Shown here in pieces: positions 33,502-34,214 of a DNA stretch of 34,214 nucleotides. The position numbers were made by a program, and so were the translations under genes. This DNA is from Prolixibacteraceae bacterium (GTDB lineage Bacteria > Bacteroidota > Bacteroidia > Bacteroidales > Prolixibacteraceae): assembly GCA_025355875.1 (NCBI GenBank), contig JANXYV010000209.1, positions 1-34,214 of the forward strand. The letters run 5' to 3'. The number at the start of each line of letters is the position of its first letter. The stretch's first letter is position 1. The notes below the pieces were generated by a model that saw only the letters and a list, made by a program, of their open reading frames with translations, was not told the DNA's origin and did no database searches.

Positions 33502-34065
33502 ATGTCATTAGAGAAGCCAAATTATCAATGGTATGCAGTTTATACCAGGGCAAATGCAGAAAGAAAATTGTACAATAATCTGAAGGAAAATAATATTGAA
33601 TGTTATTTGCCGACAAGAAAAGTGCATAAAATTTGGAGTGATCGCAAAAAATGGGTTGAAGAGCCTTTATTTAGATGTTATTTATTTGTCAAAGTCAGTT
33701 ACAAAGAGTTTTTTACCGCATTGAATACAACAGGGGTTGTTTGCTATGTAAGCTTTGGGGGGAAGGCTCAAGCTATTCCAGAATCTCAAATTAATAATAT
33801 CAAAGCTTTTTTAGCTCAAAGCGAGCACGAAGTTACGGTTTCCTACGAACGAATTCAAAAAGGCGTATCAGTTGAAGTTTTGCATGGATCACTACAGGGC
33901 ATAAAAGGGGAAGTAATAAATTTACATGGACAAAGTAGATTGTTAATACGTGTTGATTCTTTGAATTGTAGCATTTATGCAAATATATCAAGAGAGGAAG
34001 TAAATGTATTGGAAGAAAAAAATATGCAAAATGAGTTTTCAATGATAAGATCAGCTGTTTCTTAA
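33502..34065 (+). CDS. UpxY-family (NusG-like) transcription antiterminator
   Basis: A 187-residue NusG paralogue. The N-terminal NGN domain (about 8-105) reads YQWYAVYTRANAERKLYNNL, ECYLPTRKVHKIWSDRKKWV and PLFRCYLFVKV. The C-terminal KOW-like part (about 118-170) includes GVSVEVLHGSLQGIKGEVIN. UpxY proteins bind RNA polymerase on the untranslated leader of their own capsule or exopolysaccharide operon and prevent early termination; they are normally the first gene of that operon. Here the next feature is the IS end 51 bp downstream, so the expected polysaccharide genes are either beyond the IS or cut off from this promoter. The start at 33502 is the only reasonable ATG. Confidence 0.9.
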   Translation: MSLEKPNYQWYAVYTRANAERKLYNNLKENNIECYLPTRKVHKIWSDRKKWVEEPLFRCYLFVKVSYKEFFTALNTTGVVCYVSFGGKAQAIPESQINNIKAFLAQSEHEVTVSYERIQKGVSVEVLHGSLQGIKGEVINLHGQSRLLIRVDSLNCSIYANISREEVNVLEEKNMQNEFSMIRSAVS

Positions 34066-34116
34066 TCTTTCCAATTTGGATAAAATCAAAGCGTTTGTTT
34101 TTTAGTATATATACAT

Positions 34117-34214
34117 CAATGTCGTTTAGTTAGTGATTATTCATAATCGTTTGTAATTCATGGAGTAAGGCTTCTTTGGTTTTTTAATCCTCGGATTACT
34201 CCGTCCCGGCCTGA
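34117..34214 (-). mobile_element. IS4-family insertion sequence, copy B (partial, inverted)
   Basis: These 98 bp are the exact reverse complement of 1296-1393: the last 25 codons of the transposase, its stop, and the right terminus CAATGTCGTTTAGTTAG read inward. The element runs out of the window, so its other end and any target duplication cannot be seen. It lies in opposite orientation to copy A. Confidence 0.95.

Noticed and set aside
1-34214. CRISPR array or tRNA genes
   Set aside because: No regularly spaced direct repeats and no cloverleaf-like sequence were found in any gap read.

Overview
The window looks like a chromosomal segment of a member of the Bacteroidota, probably class Bacteroidia. 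The evidence is exact TAnnTTTG-type -7 promoter boxes, C-terminal type IX secretion (T9SS) sorting domains of the NYPNPFN type, an UpxY-like antiterminator, DUF1460 and class I fumarase genes, and AT-rich spacers. No rRNA, tRNA or CRISPR array was seen.

Layout. (1) 1-1393: a copy of an IS4-family element. The last 98 bp of the window (34117-34214) are the exact inverted repeat of its right end, so the window is bracketed by two inverted copies of one IS. (2) 1.6-14.3 kb: housekeeping and envelope genes. These are ornithine aminotransferase (rocD), a 1429-aa AsmA-like membrane protein, a predicted outer-membrane protein, an exported C1 (bleomycin-hydrolase-like) peptidase, a DUF1460 amidase-like protein, two tandem LpxL-type acyltransferases, and a lipoprotein overlapping a CPBP protease. 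(3) 14.3-28.3 kb: an accessory region of surface proteins and a two-component system, shaped by segmental duplication. (4) 28.4-31.7 kb, minus strand: a likely DUF502-TerC-fumarase transcription unit. (5) 31.8-34.2 kb: exported MsrB, an AT-rich spacer with palindromes, an orphan IS3 OrfA-like HTH gene, and an UpxY/NusG-like gene that normally heads a polysaccharide operon but here runs into the second IS copy.

Region 3 is the most interesting part. It holds a leucine-rich lipoprotein, an Asp-box (Ycf48-like) T9SS protein with a frameshifted sorting domain, and two paralogous caspase-like (clan CD) surface proteins. The two share a protease-like module with conserved His-Gly and Cys motifs. 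One ends in an FGE-sulfatase-type domain, the other in a Fib_succ_major domain; both belong to families thought to share the C-type-lectin-like fold. Between them are a TPR sensor kinase, a NarL-type response regulator, a decayed copy of a small conserved gene (called D here) and a 209-aa T9SS protein with three exact 31-residue repeats. Downstream lie a third, broken copy of the caspase-like N-terminus, the 3' stub of a second response regulator, and an intact D gene. The blocks 24054-24523 and 27854-28323 align at a constant 3800-bp offset. A further D remnant lies at 14302-14367.

My reading is that a unit [caspase-like surface protein - sensor kinase - response regulator - D] was duplicated in tandem. 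One copy lost its kinase and most of its regulator, while the protease module was kept with different C-terminal binding domains. The two-component system is the natural candidate regulator of the secreted proteins, but nothing in the sequence proves that.
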